The notes under the pieces were generated by a model that did not search any database, was not told the DNA's origin, and saw only the letters and a program-made list of their open reading frames with translations. Positions 7,834 through 15,975 of a DNA stretch of 32,523 nt are shown piece by piece. How positions within the stretch are numbered: the first letter of the stretch is position 1; each line of letters starts with the position of its first letter. Made by a program: the position numbers and the translations under genes. Source of the stretch: Candidatus Rifleibacteriota bacterium (lineage in GTDB: Bacteria; Muiribacteriota; Ozemobacteria; Ozemobacterales; Ozemobacteraceae); contig JADFYG010000066.1 in assembly GCA_015233155.1 (NCBI GenBank), forward strand, positions 1 through 32,523. The letters run 5' to 3'.

Positions 7834-9063
7834 TCAGCCGAACAGGCTCTTGATTTTTCCCATCAGGCCTTTGCCGCTTTCAGCGGCGACAGCTTTCCCG
7901 GAAATCGAAGCAACGATTGCATTCAGGCTCTGTTTATAAGAACTGTCCGTATCGAGTTCATATACGGTTTTCTTGTTTTCGCCCAGTTCATTGGCGTGAG
8001 CAAAATCGTCACTAATTGCAAAATCGAAGGAGCGTTTAAGACCGCCTTCAAGCTCAGAACGCGATCGCGAACCACTTGAGCCATCGCGATTCAACAGTAG
8101 TTTTATTTTTTCCGGGGGATATTTCAGATTTTCCATGACTTTGAGACAGCGCATCATGTTCATGGCATGAATCATTGATGGCACCATCATCAAAAAGACC
8201 AGATCGCTCATATCCATCGCATGAATGGTGAGATCCTGGAACATTGAGTGTGTGTCAAAAATGATGTAATCAAAATGCTTTCGAACGAGATCGACCACGG
8301 CGCGCAAATGCGCCGAAGTTATCATCTCAGATTGTTCTGGTTTTTTCGGTGCCGATAGCAATGAGAATCCCAGTTTATGATCGACGAAATATTCTTTCAG
8401 TACATCATATTTGTCGGTGGGGTTTTCGACAAGATCAGCAATGGTGCGTTTAGCAATGAGACCGAACATGAGCGCCAGATCGCCGAACTGTAAATCGAGA
8501 TCCACCAGAAGCACCTTTCCACCAGCGCTTTTTGACAGACCGGCCGCCAGATTAGCCGCGAACGTGCTTTTTCCCGCACCGCTCTTGGGGCTGAAGATCG
8601 TAATAACTTTTCCCGGTTTTTGCGCAGCTTCCGGGGGCGTGCCGGCAGCCGGTGCTCGCAGACGGCGGGTCAGCGCCTGCATGATGCTCAACGAAATGAA
8701 TGAATTCAGCCTGAGCATCATGTCGAAATCTTTTTTGTCGATGAACAGCAGTCTGGTATCAGTTCCCGCACGAACTGTGGCGTTGCGTGGAGCTCCCTCG
8801 ATCAACGCCATTTCACCGAAAAAATCATTTTTGTCTTTATCTGTAATAGTCGCGATGACTTTATCGACTCCGCCATCTTTTTTCAGAACCTCTACTGTCC
8901 CTCCGACCAGCAAATAAAATGCATCGCCGATCTCTCCTTCTTTGAATAATATCGTTCCTTTTGGAACAATACGCTCTTTGGTCACCTCGCTGATTTTCGC
9001 GAGATCAGCTTCTTCAAGGCCTTCAAACAAGGAAATTCGTTTCAATGATTCGGTGCTCATCAT
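7834..9063 (-). CDS. Cyclic-nucleotide-binding domain fused to ParA/MinD-type ATPase
   Basis: Residues 1-135 form a cNMP-binding (Crp/cyclic-nucleotide) domain with a phosphate-binding-cassette-like segment FGEMALIEGAPRNATVRA (82-99). A short Pro/Ala linker leads into a SIMIBI ATPase with deviant Walker A SPKSGAGKST (158-167), Walker A' DLDLQFGDLALM and a switch region YIIFDTHSMFQDLT. The ATPase part resembles CpaE/TadZ and MinD, which position pili or other polar structures. The C-terminus KGLMGKIKSLFG could be an amphipathic membrane-targeting helix, as in MinD. The start has GAGGT just upstream; ATG at 9063 or 9060 are both possible. The fusion suggests that a cyclic nucleotide controls a positioning ATPase; the nucleotide and the target are unknown. 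Confidence 0.85.
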   Translation of the reverse strand: MMSTESLKRISLFEGLEEADLAKISEVTKERIVPKGTILFKEGEIGDAFYLLVGGTVEVLKKDGGVDKVIATITDKDKNDFFGEMALIEGAPRNATVRAGTDTRLLFIDKKDFDMMLRLNSFISLSIMQALTRRLRAPAAGTPPEAAQKPGKVITIFSPKSGAGKSTFAANLAAGLSKSAGGKVLLVDLDLQFGDLALMFGLIAKRTIADLVENPTDKYDVLKEYFVDHKLGFSLLSAPKKPEQSEMITSAHLRAVVDLVRKHFDYIIFDTHSMFQDLTIHAMDMSDLVFLMMVPSMIHAMNMMRCLKVMENLKYPPEKIKLLLNRDGSSGSRSRSELEGGLKRSFDFAISDDFAHANELGENKKTVYELDTDSSYKQSLNAIVASISGKAVAAESGKGLMGKIKSLFG

Positions 9064-9086
9064 TACCTCACACTAAATAGTCTTTG

Positions 9087-9109
9087 GCTTTTTGGCAGAG
9101 CCAAAAAGC
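9087..9109. terminator. Strong short hairpin between the GerW-like and cNMP-ParA genes
   Basis: Two perfect 10-base arms (GCTTTTTGGC and GCCAAAAAGC) enclose a 3-base loop. It is downstream of the minus-strand GerW-like gene and 24 bases upstream of the ParA start. There is no good T-tract after it on the minus strand, so it could be a weak terminator, an mRNA-end stabiliser, or a leader structure of the ParA message. Confidence 0.45.
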
Positions 9110-9204
9110 TTCAACTTAAGATTTTTACATAACATGTCAACTTATTCGGACCCAATTATTGGAAAGTATAGCATATTCCAATGTATGGCTACGCCATTTA
9201 GATC

Positions 9205-9627
9205 TTATGAAGGAGGTTTTTCCGCAGGAGTGGAAACCGTCGGCGTGGAAACAGATGGGGTTGGAGTTGAAACACCGTCATCATCCTTCATTCCCATGAT
9301 TTTTTTGTAAATTTTTTCGGCGGTTTCCATGTTGATGATCTTTTCCCAGACCGTATCTTTACCTTTCAGCGAGATCAACTTCACCTCATTCGGGTTGATA
9401 GCAACAAATGCTATCGGTTCGATAGAGGCTCCGCCACCAGAACCGCCGCCAAAGGTAGCCGCGTCCTTCTTGCCCTCGCCGCCGCCAGCGCCGAAGCCGA
9501 ACGAAACCTTGGTGACCGGAATGAGTGTCCAGCCTTGTTCAGTGATCGGATTGCCGATAACCGTCTTTGAGTTGATAGCTACCTGCAGTTCGGACAACAC
9601 TGTCTTGATTAGTGTATCGATACCCAC
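9205..9627 (-). CDS. GerW/YtfJ family protein
   Basis: The 140-residue protein has the GerW (spore YtfJ) layout: an N-terminal helix IDTLIKTVLSELQVAINSKT, a VIGNPITEQGWTLIPVTKVS strand with the characteristic TVIGxP and IPVxKVSFGFGAGGG motifs, a Gly-rich loop, and the SIEPIAFVAINPNEVKLI strand. The start is GTG at 9627, supported by GGAGGT six bases upstream. In spore-forming Firmicutes YtfJ is needed for germination, but homologues are widespread in non-spore-formers with unknown function. It sits 79 bases downstream of a DUF2953-like gene, the same partner as in Bacillus (ytfI-ytfJ), so the pair probably works together at the membrane. The last 20 residues are a Val-Ser-Thr-Pro repeat tail. 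Confidence 0.85.
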   Translation of the reverse strand: MGIDTLIKTVLSELQVAINSKTVIGNPITEQGWTLIPVTKVSFGFGAGGGEGKKDAATFGGGSGGGASIEPIAFVAINPNEVKLISLKGKDTVWEKIINMETAEKIYKKIMGMKDDDGVSTPTPSVSTPTVSTPAEKPPS

Positions 9628-9706
9628 GGAACCACCTCCAGGGGATGAATGCGTTTAATATGTTATCAAACCTTTCGTTTCAACGGAAGGGAAAAATCAT
9701 TCTTCT

Positions 9707-10981
9707 TTATCCAACGGTGGCTGTCTTGCGTTTTCGCCAGTACTGAAAGCCCTGGTAAGCGGCTTTCCAGGCTTCCCGTTCGGTAATCAGGCGTATGAAT
9801 ACCCATGCGACCTTGTATGGATGCAATCTAATAGCCCCTTCTCCGCGAAGCGAAAATGTCGGGTGGTCAAACACGGGTTCGGTGTTGATAATTGCACCCC
9901 ATAGAATCAGTATCCCCGCGATCGGGGCAATCATTCCCTGAAGCATTCCTACGATCTCAGGCTCAGCCAGTCCAAAGCGTATTGTCGCTTGTGGCCCGAT
10001 AATCGAAAACGAGGACCAGAGGTTTGCCAACATCCGTTTAACAGGTTCAGAAGCCCGATTCCAGATATCCTGGGCCAGTGTCCAACCTTTTTTTGCTTTT
10101 GCGAACATTGCTCGCAGTTTTGCCCGCAAAGCAACTATTTTGTTTTCGAAACTGCTTTTGGACTCTTCTTGTTTCGGGGCTTCACCGTCACCCCCCCCAT
10201 CTCCGCCTCCATCTCCACTTGGCGGGCCTTTGCCACCACTGCCTTCACCGGAAGCCTTGGGAGAGGAAATCGGAATCGATTCGACGATTGTTTCTTCATG
10301 AATTTCACTGGCTATTCCTGCACCGCTCTGAACCATTTTTTCTTCGACGGAAAAACCACCGGGAACCAGTGTGTCGCAAGGTATTCCATGCTGGGCAGGG
10401 GAAGACATTTCTTTGTCAGACGGGTGTGGATACCTCTTTTCAAGCGATTCATGTGCCTTTTCCGAAATGGCGGTATTTGTTTCCATTTGATCTCTTATAT
10501 CCGGGGGTGCGGTCTCTTTTTTTTCCTCCGACGCAAAATCGCGAGTTGGCATAGACTTATCACCCGTTGACGATGGGATTACGTCATTATTTGAGACATC
10601 GTCATCGGAATTCACATCAATGTTTGCCTGCTGCTGACGGGGAGGTGATGTCGGCGGAGGGGCCGATTCGTTGCCGGCGGGAGGTGGATTTCTGTGTGGG
10701 CGATCACGCTGACCAAGGCGTTTTATAATGTGCTTCCATGGTCCAATTTGCAGGAATATGGATCCTCCATGTAATCCGCCGTTAATGCCGATTCCCAGCA
10801 AGCCGAAAAAATGCATCAATTTTGCTTCACCTCGCTGTCCGCGGGGAGACAGGCGCAATCGCATACGTAAATCTATGGGATGCAGAAGAGCATATCCGCC
10901 AATAGCAGCTCCGCCGATCAAACCGGTCCAGAAAAGGATCTTGATCAGCCACCAGGCGCCGGCAAATAATCCGCTGAACAT
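9707..10981 (-). CDS. DUF2953-like membrane protein with long disordered insert
   Basis: The 424-residue protein begins with a transmembrane helix (about residues 10-32), followed by a short RLSPRGQRGEAKL beta region with FGLLGIGINGGLHGGSIFLQ. Then comes a long low-complexity stretch (about residues 85-255; Pro, Ser, Glu, and Gly/Asp-rich GDGGGDGGGDG). The C-terminal domain (GPQATIRFGLAEPEIVGMLQ, EPVFDHPTFSLRGEGAIRLH) matches the usual DUF2953 order, in which an FGTGDP-like motif is followed by a porin-like or membrane-associated strand set. It starts one base after the stop of the lipid kinase gene, so translation is coupled. DUF2953 proteins commonly neighbour ytfJ/gerW. The long insert is unusual. 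Biochemical function is unknown. Confidence 0.65.
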   Translation of the reverse strand: MFSGLFAGAWWLIKILFWTGLIGGAAIGGYALLHPIDLRMRLRLSPRGQRGEAKLMHFFGLLGIGINGGLHGGSIFLQIGPWKHIIKRLGQRDRPHRNPPPAGNESAPPPTSPPRQQQANIDVNSDDDVSNNDVIPSSTGDKSMPTRDFASEEKKETAPPDIRDQMETNTAISEKAHESLEKRYPHPSDKEMSSPAQHGIPCDTLVPGGFSVEEKMVQSGAGIASEIHEETIVESIPISSPKASGEGSGGKGPPSGDGGGDGGGDGEAPKQEESKSSFENKIVALRAKLRAMFAKAKKGWTLAQDIWNRASEPVKRMLANLWSSFSIIGPQATIRFGLAEPEIVGMLQGMIAPIAGILILWGAIINTEPVFDHPTFSLRGEGAIRLHPYKVAWVFIRLITEREAWKAAYQGFQYWRKRKTATVG

Positions 10982-10982
10982 A

Positions 10983-11855
10983 TCAAATGGCCATCATGCG
11001 AAGGCTTGCGGGATCAATAGTCACCCGGGCAGTCCGCAGCGGAGGATAAGTCTCACCATCGATTTGGAAGGGAACAGGGCGGTCGGATTCCAGCAGGAAG
11101 GAGTGTGACCGGCAGTGATCGGCTACTGTTTCCGGAACACCTTGCCGCGCAAATGCTTTTCGGATGCCACGGATTATCGATCCTGGATCGAATCGCCTGA
11201 ATAATATCAAATCAAGCAATCCGTCGTCGAATGCTGCGGAATCAGCGAAGAAGAGGTCGCCGCCATATCGACGCATGTTGGCTATAAGAGCAAATTCACC
11301 CGTGTAGCGTTGTCCCCGGTCATCTGTAACAGTCAATCTTGGAGGCGTGTAAAATGGGTAATCCAGTATCGCCTGAAGGTGATAAGCGTATTTTCCGAGA
11401 AGTTTTTTCGTGAAGCCGGGAACACGTCCGGCTACATGGGCATCATACCCGAAGCCTGCGGTTATCAGATAACGCCGATCATTGACTCGTCCAGTGTCAA
11501 GTTTGTGGATTGTCCCGGAAAGAAGCGTTTTGGCGGCTTCCCGGAGGTCCAGGGGGATGCCCAATTCGCGTGCCACCACATTCGCTGTGCCGCCCGGAAG
11601 CAGTCCCAATATGCCGCTCGGTGGCAGGCCGTTTATGGCTTCGTTTAAGGTGCCATCGCCTCCGAAGACCGCGATAATCGTGTCGGAGTTTTTTCCGTGG
11701 TGGGCAGCCAATTCACGCGCATGTCCCGGGTGCTCAGTCTTAATGCATACTGTTTCGACGCATTGTGACAGGATGCGATGAGCGTCATCGAAGTTTCCGG
11801 AAGCACGCTTCCCCGCACGCGGGTTGGCGATAACGATTATGCGTTTTAGTGACAT
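10983..11855 (-). CDS. Diacylglycerol-kinase-family lipid kinase (YegS/BmrU/DgkB type)
   Basis: The 290-residue protein has the full catalytic signature: NPRAGKRASG near the N-terminus, the nucleotide-binding motif GGDGTLNEAINGL (65-77) and LLPGGTANVVARELGIP. The C-terminal domain contains RYLITAGFGYDAHVAGRV, DDGLLDLILFRR and the late QIDGE motif. These enzymes phosphorylate diacylglycerol or related lipids using ATP and feed phospholipid turnover. The length is typical. The downstream DUF2953-like gene begins one base after its stop, linking lipid metabolism to the GerW/DUF2953 envelope pair. No strong ribosome site is seen before the ATG. Confidence 0.92.
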   Translation of the reverse strand: MSLKRIIVIANPRAGKRASGNFDDAHRILSQCVETVCIKTEHPGHARELAAHHGKNSDTIIAVFGGDGTLNEAINGLPPSGILGLLPGGTANVVARELGIPLDLREAAKTLLSGTIHKLDTGRVNDRRYLITAGFGYDAHVAGRVPGFTKKLLGKYAYHLQAILDYPFYTPPRLTVTDDRGQRYTGEFALIANMRRYGGDLFFADSAAFDDGLLDLILFRRFDPGSIIRGIRKAFARQGVPETVADHCRSHSFLLESDRPVPFQIDGETYPPLRTARVTIDPASLRMMAI

Positions 11856-11962
11856 TGCTTAAGAGGTAAGACATAAATGTAATGACAAAGACAACCAAGT
11901 GAGCGTGAGCCGGGTGCTATCGCGAGATTCATAACATTACGCATCCGGAGAACATTCTGTAA

Positions 11963-12802
11963 TCAACTGTAAGGTATGCTTACAGGGTCTGCGATGGTGC
12001 CGATCAGATGTCGGAATTCCCCGTCCGGGTCGTGATTGAAGAAGACCGGATAATGGGTGTTCAGTGCGCGCGAAAGGAAGTTTTTTCGTGCCTGAAGAGA
12101 TTCAACCGGATACAGGTCAAATGGGTTTTGCCAATTCACTGAGATATGATGAAAGGTCGGGCATAGATCGCCGGGCACGAACAACTGATTATCACCTTCT
12201 CCGATGATGACCATCTGATGAGCGTGTGTGTGCCCGCCAGTGACGAAGACATGTATTCCATCGACGATTTCATGATCGGCCGACAATAGTTGCAGCTTGC
12301 CTTCATTCTGTAAAGGCAGAAAATTCTCGAAAAGATATGAACGCCGCGTATGCTCGTTCGGTGAGCAGGCATCGCGCCATTCGATTTCCTGAATGAAGTG
12401 CCGGGCATTAGGAAACGTGGGAAATACTTCAGTTCCGTCAGTGCTGGTTTGTGTTGCTCCGCCGGAATGGTCTAAATGCAGGTGAGTAAAGATGATGTGG
12501 GTAATCTGATCAGGTGTCAGCTCATGAGGCGCGAGACGCTGTTCCCATGTCGATTCTAGTTCAATCCCGTACATTTTTTTTATTCGTTCCGGGAGTTTCT
12601 CGCCGACTCCTGTATCTATAAGCATATTCATTCCAGGGCTTTGCACGAGCAGTTGTCTTAACCCCAGCCTTACACGGTTTTGAGTGTCAGGTAGCATTTG
12701 CTTTTCCCAGATTTTACGGGGAAGAGTGCCAAACACGCTCCCGCCATCAATGTACATAGAACCTTCGACGAGTACAGAAACTTCAAATGGACCTATTTTC
12801 AT
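11963..12802 (-). CDS. MBL-fold metallohydrolase
   Basis: The 279-residue protein shows the metallo-beta-lactamase-fold metal site: H107-x-H109-x-D111-H112 in THLHLDHSGG, a later His in TGGHTHAHQ, Asp in VPGDLCPT, and a C-terminal His in FFNHDPDGE. The NRVRLGLRQLLVQSPGMNML region and overall length resemble lactonase-like or generic hydrolase members (AiiA/YtnP group), so a lactone or ester substrate is possible, but the substrate cannot be read from the sequence. No signal peptide is present. It is separated by 107 bases from the lipid kinase gene and may share its leftward transcription. Confidence 0.88.
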   Translation of the reverse strand: MKIGPFEVSVLVEGSMYIDGGSVFGTLPRKIWEKQMLPDTQNRVRLGLRQLLVQSPGMNMLIDTGVGEKLPERIKKMYGIELESTWEQRLAPHELTPDQITHIIFTHLHLDHSGGATQTSTDGTEVFPTFPNARHFIQEIEWRDACSPNEHTRRSYLFENFLPLQNEGKLQLLSADHEIVDGIHVFVTGGHTHAHQMVIIGEGDNQLFVPGDLCPTFHHISVNWQNPFDLYPVESLQARKNFLSRALNTHYPVFFNHDPDGEFRHLIGTIADPVSIPYS

Positions 12803-13079
12803 GGAATTTCTTCTTAATTTGACGATGGCTGATAGATCGATGGAACTAGTGTTGTCAGTATCTCATATTTTTCAGTTCCATGCATAGTAAGACGATTGCA
12901 TTTCAGAAACGACTTCAGAAAACCGGCTTTGTCTTTCGGGGAGGACCCGAAGGCTCTGATCACTTCATTCTGTGACTGTGAATAGCTTGAAAGCACGGTT
13001 TCGTTTCGGTTCAGGACGGGACCGCCGGGGTCGTCGAAAAAACAGAAGCATTCAATACGGCGCGCCCAGCCTGAATTTA
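12803..13079 (-). other. 277-bp intergenic region with a possible small frameshifted gene
   Basis: On the minus strand an open frame from GTG 12996 to the stop at 12814 codes for about 60 residues (middle part SQNEVIRAFGSSPKDKAGFL) that look protein-like. The coding look continues upstream in the same frame (FFDDPGGPVLNRNETV) but without a start codon until a six-T run at 13037-13042. Deleting one T there would bring an ATG at about 13050 into frame and give a protein of about 77 residues. No clear ribosome site supports either start. Treat it as a possible small gene or a decayed one. Confidence 0.3.
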
Positions 13080-13769
13080 TTAATCCGCAGGCTGGGGTTG
13101 TGGATCTCCCGAATCATACGATTCGTCATAGGAATCCCCAGCCTTGCCGCGTGGAAGGTTCTGCGGGAGGAGGGGTACTGACGGCTGATTCGCAACTCCG
13201 GCAGAATTCATAGAATTCATGTGATCAAGCAGTCGCTGTTTTATGGAATCTGCCTTGAACTGACCGTCCGGAGTTATACCGGCGGTTTGAGCGCGGGACA
13301 ACAGCATATCCATTTTGGCGTCAGCGTCGGGAGGAAGAGGTCGAAATGCTCCTGTTTCGGGATTTAATGGAGTCAATCGTACCTGGCCGGGGTCGCTCGG
13401 AGTCATCATGGGCTGCGTCATGGGCATTGGCTGGACGCTTTCAGGAGAAAGATTTGCCGGAGGAACCATCAGTGAGCGCTTCTTGTAGTGCGCAGCCATG
13501 GCCAATTCCCATGTGTAGGTATCCGGTTCGTATATGTGCGGCCGAGTGACGCGTGGCAGTCCATGAATGTATACGCGATTTTCCATATGGAATACGTCGT
13601 GAGAAGACTTCGGATAAATTGCTGATGTGATGAGGTTTTCGCTGAAGTGGTTATCTTCAAGCGTTCGACGCATGTTTCCATCGGTGACGGCCGTGGCAGG
13701 GCTTGTCAGCCAGAAAGCTCCGACCATGCTGATTGATGCGGCGGCAAGTACGAGATAATTTTTGTTCAT
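13080..13769 (-). CDS. Secreted Pro/Met-rich protein of unknown function
   Basis: The start is ATG 13769 because AGGAGGG stands eight bases upstream on the minus strand and a signal peptide follows immediately (MNKNYLVLAAASISMVGAFW, cleavage near ATAV). Upstream in-frame codons are not supported. The mature protein of about 200 residues has a conserved-looking N-terminal half (NHFSENLITSAIYPKSSHDV, ...YEPDTYTWELAMAAHYKKRS) and a C-terminal half rich in Pro, Met, Gln and Asp, ending in an acidic YDESYDSGDPQPQP tail, likely disordered. No known domain is recognised. It is divergent from the ABC-F gene, with 225 bases between the starts. Confidence 0.75.
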   Translation of the reverse strand: MNKNYLVLAAASISMVGAFWLTSPATAVTDGNMRRTLEDNHFSENLITSAIYPKSSHDVFHMENRVYIHGLPRVTRPHIYEPDTYTWELAMAAHYKKRSLMVPPANLSPESVQPMPMTQPMMTPSDPGQVRLTPLNPETGAFRPLPPDADAKMDMLLSRAQTAGITPDGQFKADSIKQRLLDHMNSMNSAGVANQPSVPLLPQNLPRGKAGDSYDESYDSGDPQPQPAD

Positions 13770-13994
13770 TATGCAGCCCTCCTGAGAGTACAGGTTCGTT
13801 GGTAAGGCAGAAATGTGTAGAGTTGTCGAAGTCTTGTCAAGAGAAAAAGCAGTGAGAATATCAATTTTGATTTTGCCGCAATCGCTGACTTTTGTGTTCA
13901 AAAAGTAATAAACCGCATTTGAGCCGGTTTTTGAGCTTCACAGAGAGGTCGGGGCGTGATACCCTTACCGGACACGAATGTGGGAAGAGACGGA

Positions 13995-15947
13995 ATGAAT
14001 ATTCTTTCGGTTGAAGCGTTGGGAAAGAGTTACGGTGCAGGGCCGGTTTTGGACGGCGTGACCTTCGGTTTGGAACACGATGAGCGCATGGGTATAATCG
14101 GTCGAAACGGTTCCGGAAAAACCACTTTGTTGCGGATTCTCGCCGGAGTCGAAACTTCTGATCAAGGGCGGGTGAGTCTGGCAAATGGGCGTTTATTGTC
14201 CTTTCTTCCGCAAAATCCAGTATTGGCTTCCGATCTTTCTGTTCTGGATGCCATTTTTGCCCAGGGAAGCGATCAGATGTGCCTCCTGCGCGATTATCAG
14301 AACGCGTGTCACGAACTGCATACGGCACAAGATGGAGATGAACGGGCCATGGACAAGGTTACCCACCTGGCTCATCAGATCGACATCGCCGGAGCCTGGG
14401 ATTTGGAAGCCAGAGCCAAGAGCATTCTAAGCAGGCTGGGAATAGTCGATATCTCGGCCAGAATCGGAAGCCTTTCCGGTGGACAGCGCAAACGCGTGGC
14501 TCTTGCTCGTTGTCTGATTTTGCGCCCGGATCTGCTTCTTCTCGACGAGCCCACCAACCACCTCGATGCCGATACGATAATCTGGCTTGAGGAATATTTA
14601 TCTCGCTTTGCGGGAGCGCTTCTTCTTGTGACTCACGATCGCTTCTTTCTCGAACGCGTGACCAACCGGATGCTGGAAGTGGAGCGTGGGCAGGTCCAGC
14701 GCTTTGAGGGCAACTACAGCTACTATCTCGAGAAGAAGCAGGAACAGACGCTTCAGCGGGACGAAGCCGCTACCAAACGTGAAAACCTTATTCGCCGCGA
14801 ACTTACATGGCTGAGGCGGGGGGCTCGTGCGCGATCAACGAAGCAAAAGGCGCACGTGGAAAGGGTTAAAACCCTTCTGGCCTCACAAGGTGACGGTCCT
14901 GCTCGCAAAATCGAGCTTTCCGGGGGAGCCACTCGCCTTGGCAATAAAATTCTGGAGATGCATGGAATCTCGAAAACATATTCTGGCCGAACAGTGATCG
15001 ATAATTTTTCATACAACCTCAAATCCGGAGATCGGGTTGGCCTTATCGGTCCCAACGGTGCCGGCAAGACCACCTTGTTGGAAATCATCTCCGGCCGGAT
15101 CAAGCCTGATTCCGGGCGAGTGGAAATCGGTTCGACCGCCGTAATCGGATATTACGACCAGGAGAGCCGCGCTCTTGCGGATGAATTACGGATAATAGAT
15201 TATATCCGGGAAGCCGCAGATTTTGTTCGAACCGCCGATGGAACAAGCATCCCGGCAGGACAGATGCTGGAGCGTTTCTTGTTTGTTCCCGCTCTCCATT
15301 ATACCCCCGTGGCACGTCTCTCAGGTGGGGAACGTCGCCGTCTTTATCTGTTACGCCTTTTGATGTCGGCGCCCAATGTATTACTTCTGGACGAACCTAC
15401 GAATGATTTTGACATTCCTACGCTTCTGGCTCTCGAAGAATATCTTGAAAACTTTCCCGGGTGTCTGATTGTGGCTTCTCACGACCGATCATTTCTCGAT
15501 CATACCATCGAACATCTCTTCCACTTTGGTCCGGGAGGCGCAATTCGGGGATATCCCGGAAATTACAGCACATATCTGGAAATTCGCGAGCAGGAAGAGA
15601 CTAAAATCTCCGCCGATGCGACATCTCCAGCCAGGGGAAATGTACGGGACGTCCCTGTTAAAGGCATTTCCGGAATTGTTTCAGAGGGAAATGCTGTTTC
15701 CGGAGGGGCTTCTGCCCCCGTGGATGCTGTACCTCGGCGCTTGAATTTCAAGGAACGCCGTGAACTCGAGGAGCTTGAAACCCGCATCGCTTCGGCTGAG
15801 GCTCGCAAAGCCGAGATCGAAGCGATTCTTTCTTCCCCGCCATCAGATATGGTTGTGGACAGCTCGCTCTATTCAGAGCTTCCCACGTTGATTGCCCAGC
15901 TCGATCGTGATATGGAGCGTTGGGCTGAATTAGCCGATCGCGTGTAA
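13995..15947 (+). CDS. uup: ABC-F ATPase, Uup type
   Basis: Two ABC domains lie in one chain without membrane segments. The first has Walker A GRNGSGKTTLLR, signature LSGGQRKRVALAR and Walker B LLLLDEPTNHLD; the second has GPNGAGKTTLLE, LSGGERRRLYLLR and LLLDEPTNDFD. The interdomain linker carries the Uup-like segment LTWLRRGARARSTKQKAHVE. A C-terminal coiled coil (about the last 75 residues, FKERRELEELETRIASAEAR onward) is the hallmark of Uup, which binds DNA or ribosomes. ABC-F proteins act on the translating ribosome. ATG 13995 is chosen because homology begins at NILSVEALGKSYG; a GTG at 13956 with a better purine-rich leader would add 13 residues. Confidence 0.92.
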   Translation: MNILSVEALGKSYGAGPVLDGVTFGLEHDERMGIIGRNGSGKTTLLRILAGVETSDQGRVSLANGRLLSFLPQNPVLASDLSVLDAIFAQGSDQMCLLRDYQNACHELHTAQDGDERAMDKVTHLAHQIDIAGAWDLEARAKSILSRLGIVDISARIGSLSGGQRKRVALARCLILRPDLLLLDEPTNHLDADTIIWLEEYLSRFAGALLLVTHDRFFLERVTNRMLEVERGQVQRFEGNYSYYLEKKQEQTLQRDEAATKRENLIRRELTWLRRGARARSTKQKAHVERVKTLLASQGDGPARKIELSGGATRLGNKILEMHGISKTYSGRTVIDNFSYNLKSGDRVGLIGPNGAGKTTLLEIISGRIKPDSGRVEIGSTAVIGYYDQESRALADELRIIDYIREAADFVRTADGTSIPAGQMLERFLFVPALHYTPVARLSGGERRRLYLLRLLMSAPNVLLLDEPTNDFDIPTLLALEEYLENFPGCLIVASHDRSFLDHTIEHLFHFGPGGAIRGYPGNYSTYLEIREQEETKISADATSPARGNVRDVPVKGISGIVSEGNAVSGGASAPVDAVPRRLNFKERRELEELETRIASAEARKAEIEAILSSPPSDMVVDSSLYSELPTLIAQLDRDMERWAELADRV

Positions 15948-15975
15948 AAACACCGACAACTAATTGGAGGAATGA

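Noticed and set aside
10078..10570. Long plus-strand frames opposite the DUF2953-like gene
   Set aside because: They mirror the low-complexity insert of the minus-strand gene, and their His/Phe/Arg-rich content is not protein-like.
13812..13840. TTGACA on the minus strand as promoter for the secreted Pro/Met-rich gene
   Set aside because: The -35 box is perfect, but no acceptable -10 box is found at 16-18 bases.
13904..13930. Small hairpin with a T run (AAACCG...CGGTTTTT) upstream of the uup gene
   Set aside because: Stem of only about six pairs and no leader peptide recognised; not enough to claim attenuation control of an ABC-F gene.
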